A stretch of 64,000 bases of DNA from a virus. This document shows, in pieces, positions 34,701-43,369 of the stretch (the first letter of the stretch is position 1; each line of letters begins with the position of its first letter). A program made the translations under genes and the position numbers. The notes beneath the pieces are model-generated. The model saw only the letters and a list, made by a program, of their open reading frames with translations. It made no database searches and had not been told where the DNA came from. Location of the stretch: the IMG/VR virus record IMGVR_UViG_3300018890_000001, positions 124,001-188,000 of that record. One strand, written 5' to 3'.

Positions 34701-37700
34701 TGGTGCTGCGATATATATTGTTGGAAGTCATTTTAATGTCGTTGCGCGCTCAATCCAATTTTTTGGGTTACTGGGTGGGTCGATGAGTCTACCGATGATT
34801 GCTGGCTTAAGTGCGATCATCTTTTTGTTTTTGCAAACCCAGGATGGTTTCAGAGAACTCAACGCCATGATTGATGCGCTCAACCATCCTGTGAAATGGT
34901 TGCAAGACAGCATGGCAAACATCGCGAAAACGTTTTCAGGTGGAATTAATACCGACTGGATCGCCTTCTTTGTCGAAAAACTAATCCGCGTCATCCCGAT
35001 CGTGCTTGGTGGTATCTTCTTACTCGGCTTCGCAGTCAAAAAGCACATCTTCGGTGGTTTCATGCTGGTTTGGGATGTTGTCAAAGGAATTGCCAATAGC
35101 TTGATTAATGTCGTGCGATCTGCGAAGGCGATTCCAGGTGCAGTTATGGGGATTGGTACGGAAGGACGGATCTTAGAAGGTGTCCACAAAACCAGGTCTA
35201 CCCTGGGACTGTACAAAAATCCGCAATCCAAAGACGCGCGTGGAAATGAATTTAAACTCGCCAAAGAATCCGCAATGCTCAGGGAAAAAGTAATTGGAAA
35301 TTCCCAAGCACAGATTGTTACATTGGCGCAGCAGCAAAAAACAGATTACGGTCATCTCGCTCGCGAAGTTGAAGTTACAAAAGGTGGCTTTCTTGGCGTC
35401 GGTGCGCGCAAGCAAAAAGAATGGCAATTGACTGGCGCAGGTGAAGAATTTCAACAGAAGCGGTTGGCTGAAACTCTTGAGGCTAAGACTGGTGTTTTTG
35501 GGAATAACGCTTTAAGAGATGTCGCTAAAGAAATCTCTCCTGCGCGTTTGGGAATGATGCAAGGTGATGAACTGCGGGCGATCTTCATTAAAGATCGACC
35601 GGATTTAGCAGCATTAGGTCGTGCTCTCGAAACAATCAAGACGCAGAACGTTTCAGTGATGAACGTTGCCAGAATGAACAGTGGTAGTGGTAATGGCACA
35701 GGTAATCAAAGTATTGAAAATATTAAATACGGTAGAGCGGAATTAGAGCGGTTAAATGTCAGAGGGCTAGAAGGTGGTCAAGACAGTTTCGCGTCAACTG
35801 AACTCGGTGCTGCTCAAATAACGAAAGCGCTTAAGAATCTGAATGTTCCAGCAGAACAACTAACGGACAACTATACAAACCTCAGTTCTACAACCCAAAA
35901 CACGAGAAAGTTCATTGAGCGATTACTGCAATATCAACTCGCAGCAGCAAGCGGAAAAATAGACAACAAAGCTGCCCAAGGTGTCGCAAGTGCCACGCAC
36001 TTACAAAATCAATTCAAGCTCGATACTGTGGACAGGAGCAAGATTGGAGATCCTGCGCAATTCCATGAGTTGATGAAGGATAAGGTTGCTGTATTGCAAG
36101 CCGCAATACGTAACGGGAGTCATGCCGCGCTAAAGGATTTCAATTTTGATGATGTTGCAAATCAGTTGAAAGGTGCAACTAGCGAGGAAGATTATCAGTT
36201 GCGATTAAAAGGTGCGATCCAAAACATGATGGGGCATCAGCTAAAAACTGTAGAGAACACGTTTAACCAGACACCTACTATTTTTGAGACAGAAGCTTCT
36301 AAATTGAGAAGCATTGCAGGGGAAACGCCAGACAAGATTTCACACGGATTGAAGGGGATCTTTTCGGATGTTATGGGCGGCATTGGTCAAGCATTTACCA
36401 ATGCAGCAAAAAAACTTCCCGGTCGCAGAGAGGGATTGTCGAATGAGGCTTTGCGGGCGATCGATCGCCAGATTGCGGGCGTTGCACCGTTACCAGATCA
36501 AAGAGCGCAGGATTCGCGACGCTCAAAGCTCGAAGCAGCTCAGCGTCAGTTACGCGAAGGTCAGTTGAATTCCGAGAAGCAACAGCAAGTCTTGCAGAAT
36601 ATTGCAAATTTGATCCAGCGCGACGTTTACGAGCTAACACATCCGACAATGAATCCGGAACAACTTCGAGCGCGCGTAGATCGGGCAAAAACCGAGCGCG
36701 AAAGACTGTTTAACGGAATGCGCGGAGGCAACAAAGCTCTGGAACAATGGATTACTCAATTTACGGCAGAAGAACAGCGGGCGATTTCTCAACAGATTAA
36801 GGAAGGTCGATTCCGAGGTGGTGCTTTAACCACTAGAGGAGAAGACCGAACAATAACGGAAGGAACACAACGGAGAATTGTCGCTACTTATAACAATAAC
36901 GAGGCGAGCTTAGCTCGCGCGCTAGGCTACGAAAATATCAAACAAGTAGAACAGGCTTTTTCTACTGATGAGGTACTGAAGAATGCTAAGCAAGGTTGGG
37001 GTGCACAACTGAGAAGTCTCATCGGTATTAACGAAGATGCGAACGCATACAACAAGCAAATTGATGCTCTTCGGACTCAAATAGACCAGCGCGTAGCAAG
37101 ACAGACATCTGGATTTGCAGAACGCGAAGCTCGACGGAATGCTGCGATGGCAAACCGTGAATCGGGTTTCCTTGCACAACTAAATCAAGTTGGTAGAAGT
37201 CGTGCAGATTTTACCGCACGACTTAATGCCACGCAGCAAAAGGCATTTGATGATTTCCTGAAAACCGGAAAACTACAATCGACAAGACCCGACGAGCAGT
37301 TTAAGGGAATGGCTAAACAGTTGGGGTTTGGAGAAGATGACGTATCAGTACAAGCGTTCAAAGATTTTCAGGCTGCATTGGGCAAGTCAGAAAATAAAAA
37401 TATTGCTGAATATTTTAAAAATGCCTTGAACAACGATCCAGAGAAGCTCAGGGGTACAGGATCTCCTTTTGTTGCCGCAGATGGCACTCAAATAGACAAT
37501 CCAAACGAACGAATAAAAGAATTGATCCGAAATGCTGTTCCGCCAGAACGACGCGCTGCGGCATGGGATCAGTTAGAACGAATGAGTGCTAATCGACGAC
37601 GGAGTAGTCAAAATCCTGATGCACTACAAGCTTGGGAACACGCAATTGATTATCTTGCAACAGGTCGAGATACTACTGATTTGACTGTTGATCAAATTGC

Positions 37701-40700
37701 AGAAATTGGTCGTGCAATGGAATTGCAAGGTGATAACGAATCTGTTGCAATGCAGTTGCGCTCGATCGCCAACCAAAGAAATACGGGATTTGGATCTATC
37801 ACTGACAGCATCAAGAGTTTCTTGAAGAATATTGAAACTGATGCGGAAAGCGTAGAAGAATACATCCACAACCGATTGACGGACATGAGTTCGTTTAGCG
37901 TATTCGGCGTTCATCCGTTTGCTACGCTCAGTGATGTTTTGCGAAACGTACTGTTCGAGCCGATAGTATCCCTAGTAAAAGGAACTTGGAAATGGCTAGC
38001 AAATGCGATCGGCAATATTGGTACAAATGCTGCTGCGCTAAAGGCAAGAGCTACTGGAATGTTGGCTTCCCTGCCTGGTGTTCGGACTTTTGCACAAGCC
38101 CGCCAGCGACGCGAAACAGATCGCCAAAGCAGCTTGCAGAGTTTGAGTGCAAAAATGGGTTACGAGAACCAAGAGAAATTTGCAGAAGAATTTAAAAAAG
38201 CCTTGGCTTCTAGAGGAATTACCGAAGGTCGTCTACAGAACAAAGCTTTGCAGGCAATTCTCAACAGCAGGCGATCGAAAGGTGTGGCAGAAACACTGAA
38301 CACCAGTCGCTTTCAGGAAATTCAAGACAATAGTGGCAAAATTGGTGAAGCTTTGGCTGCAACTCTTGGACTTAACGGCAGTCCCGAAGAAATCGCGAAG
38401 CTTTTGGCACCGGGTGGATTTACAACTAGAGCTGTATCACCGCTGAGAAACTATTTCCTTAAAGCTGTAGTTCCGGCGATTGTTGATGTGGGTTTAGCTC
38501 CGCTGAAATTAATGTGGAAGATTGTCAGGAATCCAGGTTTGTCGTTGACAGCAATAAAAACTAAAACAGGTCAGATTGCAGATGCTGTTGCTGACTTCAT
38601 GGTTTCGTCCTACACGACGATCCGCAGAACGTTTTCGTATGCAGCGACGCAGCTTGGTAAGGTTCCGCTGTTCGGTAAGATATGGGGCGCGGTTTCTGGC
38701 TTCTTCGGTAAGATTGCGTCGAGAATTCAAGGGATGGCAGCACCAGCAACTACGCAGCGACTACGAGAAGAACAAGCTCGTAGACGATCGCCCGAAGTTA
38801 ACTTGTCTCGCGCTCGTGGAGGTACATTCCCAGTAGAAAATCTACCGGATGCACCGCAAGCTGAAATCCAAAGATTGAACAATACGATCGCCAGCTTGTC
38901 TCAGTTCCGCGCTCAAGAAATTTCGCGTTTGAATCCGTTCAAGCGACTGCTTGTTTTTGCAACAACAGCCGCTAGGGGGGCGAAAGAGGCTTGGAGGCAA
39001 ACAGCAGAAGAAATTTCAGCAGGTGGCTGGCGCGGATTGGTCGCAAGATTCAAGCGCATCGGGTACTTACTGAAACGCAATATCTCAGAAGGATCTCCCG
39101 GACCTTCTGCCGACACTCGCGCTAACTGGGAACACACCCAGCAATCTGTTAGTGCAAACATGGGTGAGATGGCTGCGAGTGCACAAGTCGCGGGTCAACA
39201 AATTCAAGGTGATATGCAGCGGACGGCTCGACGCTCTGCCGGATTCCTGGGAGCATTACATGGTGCGGTTGCTGGTGCCGGGAAAGCAGGTATGGCGGTC
39301 GGTGGTGCAATTACGGCGATCGGTTTTGCCGCGCAAACTGCCAGCTACTCGCTTGTTAATATGGGGCTTTTAGATGAAGCTAGTGCAGCGAACCTCAATA
39401 AATTCCTCGAAATCTTCACTCTCGTTGGCGCGGTCGGTGGATTGATGGCTCCTGTGATGGGTGCGATCGTCTCCAGCGTCATGGCGATCGGATCTGCGTT
39501 TGCTTTAATCTTCAATCCCGTCACGCTGACAATGGCTGCGATCACTGGTGGCATTCTTCTAGCTAACGAAGGATTGAAGCGGTTTGCCGGCATCGACTTG
39601 CTCGGTCCACTATTTACCAATGTGCAGGAACCGATTCAGGGGACGATCGCCTTCATTCAAGGAAAAATTGACGAAGTGTTTCTGTGGATGACCGACAAAT
39701 TCGGTACGCAACTTAGTCCAATCCTCGAACCAATGGGCGCTGCTGTCGCGACAATTCAGGGCGCGTGGCAGGGATTTGTTGATTGGTTTACTGCGATGCC
39801 TTTGGTGCAGACGGCGATCGACATCGGTATGGGACTCATTAACGCTCTCAACCATAACCCGACGGTTCAGATTCCGCTGGCGTGGGAAGGGGCGATCGAA
39901 AACATCAAGGGAATGCTGTTCAATTTGCCATTTGTCGGTGACTTGATCGCTGGCTTAATGAAGGATTCGCTTGACCCTACAAAAATCCTTGGTAATTTAT
40001 TCCAAGGATTCCACAATATGCTGGATCAACTAGAGAGCAGCGGTCTTGCCAGATTTGGTGGCGGTAAAATGCTCGATGGTTTGCGCGGATTCCTGGGTGG
40101 CTTTGGCAAGAAGAAAGCTGAAGTGGCAACCGAAATCCCAGTCGAAGCCGGTGTCAAATTGAATTACAAAGAATCGCTGGAAGCCGCTATCCGACAAGCT
40201 GATTTCGACGCACGTTCTGGTTCCGCGACTGCCCAGGCAGCATCAGCAAACTTGCAGTATCAAATGCAAACTACAGGTGGGCAAATGGACGCCAACCAAC
40301 TTGGCGCTGCCTATCAAGGTGCGGGTGGAGAATTCTTACAAAAGGCAATTTCCAAAGAAAATAATCGTCTTTTCTTAGATCAAGGTGCAGCAGCTAAAGA
40401 AAAGCGCGCATCAATTGAGCAAGAATTGCAGACTATCAACCAAAAAGAAGTTGCGCTGCAAGCGAGTTATGTACAGGCTATCGAAAAAGTCCAGGTAGCC
40501 GCAGCAGCTCCGGCACCAACTAATTTCATTCAAAAGTTACTGGGGGGTGGCGACCAGGTAGCTAAGTTTACGGCTCAAGCTGAAGCGGTTTCTCAGACGA
40601 TGGTTGCTTTGAAGGAACAGAAGGTGGCGATCGAAAAACAAGTTGCTGCTAGCAGTGTCGTATTTGACGCCGGCACGGATCGGATGCTCAAAAATATGGG

Positions 40701-43281
40701 TATCGATCCAGATGGTTTGATTGTTGCCGTAGCCGAAGCCAAAACTGCAATCTCGACAGGTATAAAAGAAGTTGGTTACGCGGTATCCGATCGCTGGCGT
40801 TACTTAGAAAGAAGCAATGGTGGAAATCTCAGTGCAATGATGACGACTGATCTTAAGAAAGCTGGTGGCGCGTTCCGTATTCTCAAGGGAGATGTCGCTG
40901 ATTTTGCCAAGCGCGCCGGAACTTCTCTCAGTCAGATGGATTGGGTGGGTTTCAAAGCCGCTGCTGGAGATTTTTGGACTAACCTTAAATTCGGATTAGG
41001 TCAAATTACTTCTGGATTTGGCGGTGCTGGATTGAGCGCGTTGCTGTTCTACGTCCACCTATCACCGCTGGCATTTGTTTTAGGTGGGATCGCTTTAGCA
41101 GGTTTGGCAATCGCCACCAACTTCTTGGGATTGAGATCTATTCTCATGGGATTGATTCGCTCCTTTACCGGATTCACGCAAGTCGCTGTATCGAGCGTGA
41201 TGATGATAATCAACGTTGTTCGCGGTTTGGTGAAGATTTTTGGTGGTATCCCCGACGCCTTGCGCGGTGACTTTACCAGATTAGGAGAAGGAGTTGAAAT
41301 CGTTTGGACTGGTATTAAAGACGGTGCTCGCGGTTTGCTCCGAGGACTCGGGAACATCTTTGGTGGTGGGATTGAAGTTTTAGGGGGAATATTTGAAGGG
41401 CTGCGCCAAACAATTAACGTCGTATTCGGACCTGCGCTAATTAATTCAGCGCGTGAAGCTGTAACCGCGATCAAGCAATTGTTTGAGTCTGCTGGCGAGA
41501 CGATTACCTCAGCGCTTAAAAAGCCAGGTCAACTTCTAGACGGCATCGCCAACCGCTTCCGCAAAGGAAAAGAGCAAGTTACGGATTCACCAATTGGTAG
41601 AACGGTGGGGGCGATCGCTGAGGTTGCCAGCGGTAATGCACCAAATATGGATGCTGCCAGAGTCGCCCACGACTTCGATATGCGAATGCGTGGGAAAGAT
41701 CCGGATGCAGAACTAACTGCTGGCGATCGGGCGCGCCTCGCTCAAAGTCAGATGGAAAACGTACTATCTACTGGATTTGACACTTCGCGACATTTAGGGG
41801 TTGATGTTATTCGTCCGACAAGCAATCAAAACGTCTTGAGCGATATCGACGATGAATTGCGGAGAGCCGAAGCTGGATTGGGAAGTATGAGAGATCGCAG
41901 CGTGTCCGCGGCCGGCGCAGCAAACGACGCTTTATCTTCGCTGGGTGTTGCACTCAGTTCGTTTGCACCGGCACTGGCAGCGCCACTATTTATGGTGGGC
42001 GATCTATTGAGTGGATTTACCGGGATGTCGTTGGCTCTACCGCAACTGAGTGCGATGTTCCCAGGCGTATCCGCAGCAATTGGCGGATTTACTACTGCTT
42101 TGTCGGCCGGTGGCTTAACGGCGACTGGCATTATTGCCGGATTGGGTACAGTATTTACCGGCACGATGGCGGCAATTAGTTCCGCAGCTTCGATCGCCTG
42201 GGTAGCAATTAGTGGACCGATGCTACCGCTGTTTATATTGGTTGCTGGATTAGTTGCTGCGTTCGTGTTATTCAAAACCAACTTCCTTGGCTTTGGTGAC
42301 ATCGTTTCTGGAGTCTTCACAGGTATCCAAGATGCTTTCGGTGGAATTTGGCAGGTGATCGTCGACGGTATCCGCGACATTGGATCGACGATCGGTAAAA
42401 TAGCGGGTTATTTAATCAAGCCACTCGAACCGCTGCTGCAACTATTTGGCATCAGTCCCGGAAACCTTGGTAGTCAACTACAAACCGCGTTTGTGTCCAA
42501 TGCGATCGCCACAATACTTCGACCAATTCAGACGATCGGCTTCGTCATCAAAACAACGCTCCAAATTGTATTTGCTGTTATCAAAGCGGTTCTGTGGCTC
42601 GGTGGATTGATTGTCAGAATTATTTTGACGCCGATCGCGCTTGTCACGAATGCTGTTGCCGGAATTCTTCGCGGATTCCAAGCACTCGGCTCAATCCTTG
42701 GCTCTGTAATAATGACACCGTTCCAATTCTTGCAAGGTGTGGTGTCTTGGATTTGGAATAAGTTAATGCAATTGCCTGCACTTCTCGGACAGGCGATCGC
42801 CAACGTTCCGTTAATCGGACCTTTGCTTCAGAATTTAGGCAACACTATTTTCCAAGGTGGCGCGCAAACACCTGTACAGCAGTTCGCATCCGGTGGTGCG
42901 GTCGTCGGTCCTGGCTCCGGTACTGCTGACAGGATTCCAGCGTTACTGTCTAATGGTGAATTTGTAGTATCTGCAAAACCAGCCCAGGAAAATATGGGCT
43001 TGTTGACCGCACTCAATGAAGGTCGCAGCGTTGAAGTGATGCCAATGCCTGCACCGACGCGAATTCCGCTGGCGATCGCCAGCAAAGGTGAAGCTGTGCA
43101 AGCGGATGCCGTACCAAAACAGATGCCACCTGTTGAAATTAATATCAATTTACAAGGTGACATAGTATTGGCTGGTACTAATTCAGCAGCAGATGCACAA
43201 GAATTTCTCACAAAAATAGAACCTTATCTACAACAAGCTGTATGGGGAATGTTCCGAAATTGGGTTGATTTTAACCGCTAA
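28750..43281 (+). CDS. Giant tail tape measure protein, 4,843 aa
   Basis: The ATG at 28750 is chosen; an in-frame ATG at 28684 would translate through the leader hairpin. The N-terminal 500 residues have the TP901-type tape measure order (FSDPLAAAMELQQSLGGVKKLADDL, IGVSIGSVQDQ-like stretch, then ADFQSKRFETSLKALKDTLGSAVV before a hydrophobic block). Many alanine/glycine-rich hydrophobic helices alternate with coiled-coil stretches (for example about residues 2,590-2,720). SPGPS-x3-TR-x-NW occurs twice (near 31240 and 39100). The C-terminus has ASGGAVVGPGSGTAD...LSNGEFVVSA, a common tape measure end motif. By the usual 0.15 nm per residue the tail would be about 0.7 micrometre long. It fills the tail lumen and sets tail length. 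Confidence 0.95.
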   Translation: MSDQYGLESNFKFAASSNSFSQMDRVIALLEGIEKATKDTAQTIANTSLGKDLMKSLNADGVKREGKEIQGAVKQIGNALSPLKAEFRALRAESRNIDFGDMTDTHQFKQAASEVDRYIKKLKELENQISGDSPGDREFKAGLQSQQRAAGNKVQMAKANRDAALATERLSFSQAVQGAGQGVIDTFSDPLAAAMELQQSLGGVKKLADDLSAAGAQTLQNQVFNLSARLGIEDTKVASIFEDLAGSGKKFGDEMGGVGSRIAEVEQILKNQQALDISEGAATQLDVTLGSIYKNLVSKDPNAIVELNARVASSVNELADKLSDVRISAEDVIPVMNVVMNTVGDAANFPIDQIAAYSAAIASLGTIEPEAAGSFFNRLSAKMSENTAAFAGALNISSEEFERKLNTDKLGVVTDLAEAYKNVQGGELKQGSFFASIGIGSVQDQKLLQGLSNNLDTLRSAAVVSKAGFMGKEVHETIDATGKKVMSLGENLKQLSIDKEVANRLQQADFQSKRFETSLKALKDTLGSAVVSVLTPLMSIASDIIGAFISLTQIAPGLTKVVASLTFGAGALAVAIGGAGVALFTFQQAQAVATTAAITMQSSLIPLTGFFQTSMNAFKGTFPWTNAFKQSTVVAEEFGVAANGAKGLIAGELQTAFIGLRAQVMMTSQAALGMGRAFMLSPLGIAVGSFLLLDQLLQRANPQVRLLGTLFSVFSSVAGFAFGILEGFVGAFLKLLKVPAGVAGGLLASPFTAIAQALEFAMESFKNWERSGKHIGESIFNILANPFIFAASATAGAWDKTISFIAGLLKPLADLAAYIGHFIQGSLSEASPGPSLMTRKNWAFTAASMVGSFLLMQVSSIVTGTAIRKAMGAAAAWVVTNWQTAVTNVNSFFSGLTLPDTLTNFATEIGNAWNNTFGMMASGWTNFVNVFTSTTPDFGGLAFAGMAAMKPLLAWGLPDIVSENFDKITQPRSPAVSPATAPQIQQPPTVTQPEPILQISEQVQETQTIWQQMWTRIGDLTQQGIDRVRRAIETNLGAGVLAFVDKLGVIVTTFVQHYITIADAFKGQGGNNFAAPFVGAALIIWETAKAAGALSKEFMHFEEGFLHKVIDNFNLLGFTALMLSSMLMNLVTVPFESLRALPGLLGLITGGVLSFFGLGSQKLLEEGASKYVSFLKVFDRPGIGTAIAKGLPGIVAILMGMNVFEDLTQQWTATLIGWSNTLPQIVEGAVVGLESVFNLVEPLLRSVYPEGINIFPAEEVRGQIYATLGEVGAIFATFWQNIATSAGKVGDAIKPIFEAIATVKLMTVPQLFANYMGFGDAVQPVTNFIHSLPLLGMPIAELTVIEAAIGAIFDLLRSPTLKGFVGFLTGPLFNSLVVIGKTFFTLGSTIAIAFLGIPIFIAKNALEKARIAGEATKKGLLAPLVKGATVAKQAVIDQLRLLPGMISGLLRKIPIIGTFVASAFDIAMRGIGKVFVLAQEALPGYLDAMRSQLGVLKTAFVGLGVALQAVGMSLVGAAKYIINEALIPLAEAIGFLNPFKLIALYAQTKGLQGVTKGVNPIDLAVTGIDDAFVAISTKLGAFGKLEGEALKTAQGAFRPLSNLLSASVSTTAKNIADQAKNVAGAVAGGTGEAIDRAFPIRVLSAKLLAVRKTYLSTKAALAYDKAYVMGFNLGPVTEGFVLMRAVFVPMLQIVARAAFSWMTYYTVLEAITPALLNTVDAFARAHTELGFFSKIILGTTFILRVLRFAVVDTTNAVIKFSTTFFKTFQVLAPIVGKTAGIIAYGIGLIIKGATLGVQTLMTVMLLPVVAVSKVMQGILIAVKYVTQQIAAEVASFGQLFGNLLSAITRGDVVGSIVALGRLIPTLIQFGMAIGFFKLSRFVTAGVIFLAGAAVRTAKDGITLFVTSIVPYTFNLARRVGMAITHGIVVGAKQGASTLFFIFAALDRAITRTGNYVANAVGIVGENLAQMRAWAAVGLATLGAIGAAIYIVGSHFNVVARSIQFFGLLGGSMSLPMIAGLSAIIFLFLQTQDGFRELNAMIDALNHPVKWLQDSMANIAKTFSGGINTDWIAFFVEKLIRVIPIVLGGIFLLGFAVKKHIFGGFMLVWDVVKGIANSLINVVRSAKAIPGAVMGIGTEGRILEGVHKTRSTLGLYKNPQSKDARGNEFKLAKESAMLREKVIGNSQAQIVTLAQQQKTDYGHLAREVEVTKGGFLGVGARKQKEWQLTGAGEEFQQKRLAETLEAKTGVFGNNALRDVAKEISPARLGMMQGDELRAIFIKDRPDLAALGRALETIKTQNVSVMNVARMNSGSGNGTGNQSIENIKYGRAELERLNVRGLEGGQDSFASTELGAAQITKALKNLNVPAEQLTDNYTNLSSTTQNTRKFIERLLQYQLAAASGKIDNKAAQGVASATHLQNQFKLDTVDRSKIGDPAQFHELMKDKVAVLQAAIRNGSHAALKDFNFDDVANQLKGATSEEDYQLRLKGAIQNMMGHQLKTVENTFNQTPTIFETEASKLRSIAGETPDKISHGLKGIFSDVMGGIGQAFTNAAKKLPGRREGLSNEALRAIDRQIAGVAPLPDQRAQDSRRSKLEAAQRQLREGQLNSEKQQQVLQNIANLIQRDVYELTHPTMNPEQLRARVDRAKTERERLFNGMRGGNKALEQWITQFTAEEQRAISQQIKEGRFRGGALTTRGEDRTITEGTQRRIVATYNNNEASLARALGYENIKQVEQAFSTDEVLKNAKQGWGAQLRSLIGINEDANAYNKQIDALRTQIDQRVARQTSGFAEREARRNAAMANRESGFLAQLNQVGRSRADFTARLNATQQKAFDDFLKTGKLQSTRPDEQFKGMAKQLGFGEDDVSVQAFKDFQAALGKSENKNIAEYFKNALNNDPEKLRGTGSPFVAADGTQIDNPNERIKELIRNAVPPERRAAAWDQLERMSANRRRSSQNPDALQAWEHAIDYLATGRDTTDLTVDQIAEIGRAMELQGDNESVAMQLRSIANQRNTGFGSITDSIKSFLKNIETDAESVEEYIHNRLTDMSSFSVFGVHPFATLSDVLRNVLFEPIVSLVKGTWKWLANAIGNIGTNAAALKARATGMLASLPGVRTFAQARQRRETDRQSSLQSLSAKMGYENQEKFAEEFKKALASRGITEGRLQNKALQAILNSRRSKGVAETLNTSRFQEIQDNSGKIGEALAATLGLNGSPEEIAKLLAPGGFTTRAVSPLRNYFLKAVVPAIVDVGLAPLKLMWKIVRNPGLSLTAIKTKTGQIADAVADFMVSSYTTIRRTFSYAATQLGKVPLFGKIWGAVSGFFGKIASRIQGMAAPATTQRLREEQARRRSPEVNLSRARGGTFPVENLPDAPQAEIQRLNNTIASLSQFRAQEISRLNPFKRLLVFATTAARGAKEAWRQTAEEISAGGWRGLVARFKRIGYLLKRNISEGSPGPSADTRANWEHTQQSVSANMGEMAASAQVAGQQIQGDMQRTARRSAGFLGALHGAVAGAGKAGMAVGGAITAIGFAAQTASYSLVNMGLLDEASAANLNKFLEIFTLVGAVGGLMAPVMGAIVSSVMAIGSAFALIFNPVTLTMAAITGGILLANEGLKRFAGIDLLGPLFTNVQEPIQGTIAFIQGKIDEVFLWMTDKFGTQLSPILEPMGAAVATIQGAWQGFVDWFTAMPLVQTAIDIGMGLINALNHNPTVQIPLAWEGAIENIKGMLFNLPFVGDLIAGLMKDSLDPTKILGNLFQGFHNMLDQLESSGLARFGGGKMLDGLRGFLGGFGKKKAEVATEIPVEAGVKLNYKESLEAAIRQADFDARSGSATAQAASANLQYQMQTTGGQMDANQLGAAYQGAGGEFLQKAISKENNRLFLDQGAAAKEKRASIEQELQTINQKEVALQASYVQAIEKVQVAAAAPAPTNFIQKLLGGGDQVAKFTAQAEAVSQTMVALKEQKVAIEKQVAASSVVFDAGTDRMLKNMGIDPDGLIVAVAEAKTAISTGIKEVGYAVSDRWRYLERSNGGNLSAMMTTDLKKAGGAFRILKGDVADFAKRAGTSLSQMDWVGFKAAAGDFWTNLKFGLGQITSGFGGAGLSALLFYVHLSPLAFVLGGIALAGLAIATNFLGLRSILMGLIRSFTGFTQVAVSSVMMIINVVRGLVKIFGGIPDALRGDFTRLGEGVEIVWTGIKDGARGLLRGLGNIFGGGIEVLGGIFEGLRQTINVVFGPALINSAREAVTAIKQLFESAGETITSALKKPGQLLDGIANRFRKGKEQVTDSPIGRTVGAIAEVASGNAPNMDAARVAHDFDMRMRGKDPDAELTAGDRARLAQSQMENVLSTGFDTSRHLGVDVIRPTSNQNVLSDIDDELRRAEAGLGSMRDRSVSAAGAANDALSSLGVALSSFAPALAAPLFMVGDLLSGFTGMSLALPQLSAMFPGVSAAIGGFTTALSAGGLTATGIIAGLGTVFTGTMAAISSAASIAWVAISGPMLPLFILVAGLVAAFVLFKTNFLGFGDIVSGVFTGIQDAFGGIWQVIVDGIRDIGSTIGKIAGYLIKPLEPLLQLFGISPGNLGSQLQTAFVSNAIATILRPIQTIGFVIKTTLQIVFAVIKAVLWLGGLIVRIILTPIALVTNAVAGILRGFQALGSILGSVIMTPFQFLQGVVSWIWNKLMQLPALLGQAIANVPLIGPLLQNLGNTIFQGGAQTPVQQFASGGAVVGPGSGTADRIPALLSNGEFVVSAKPAQENMGLLTALNEGRSVEVMPMPAPTRIPLAIASKGEAVQADAVPKQMPPVEININLQGDIVLAGTNSAADAQEFLTKIEPYLQQAVWGMFRNWVDFNR

Positions 43282-43283
43282 CC

Positions 43284-43324
43284 GTAGTATAAAACTTGAC
43301 TTTATACTACAATTGTAGTATTAT
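43284..43324 (+). promoter_or_regulatory. Consensus promoter with triple operator-like half sites
   Basis: TTGACT (43296-43301), 17-base spacer, TATTAT (43319-43324). GTAGTATAA occurs at 43284, in inverse (TTATACTAC) at 43302 and again as GTAGTATTA at 43315, giving two overlapping inverted repeats that cover both promoter elements. A repressor dimer could bind here. Confidence 0.8.
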
Positions 43325-43329
43325 TTTTA

Positions 43330-43363
43330 TATGCCCAAATTCTATACATAAAACGGGCATATA
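43330..43363 (+). promoter_or_regulatory. Leader hairpin
   Basis: TATGCCC...GGGCATA, a 7-bp stem with an 18-base loop, seven bases before the ATG at 43370. Confidence 0.5.
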
Positions 43364-43369
43364 AAAATC

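Noticed and set aside
41826-42380. 184-codon minus-strand frame opposite the tape measure gene, and similar ones between 29 and 43 kb
   Set aside because: Proline/alanine-rich composition is the mirror image of the Gly/Ala-rich coding strand; no signals.
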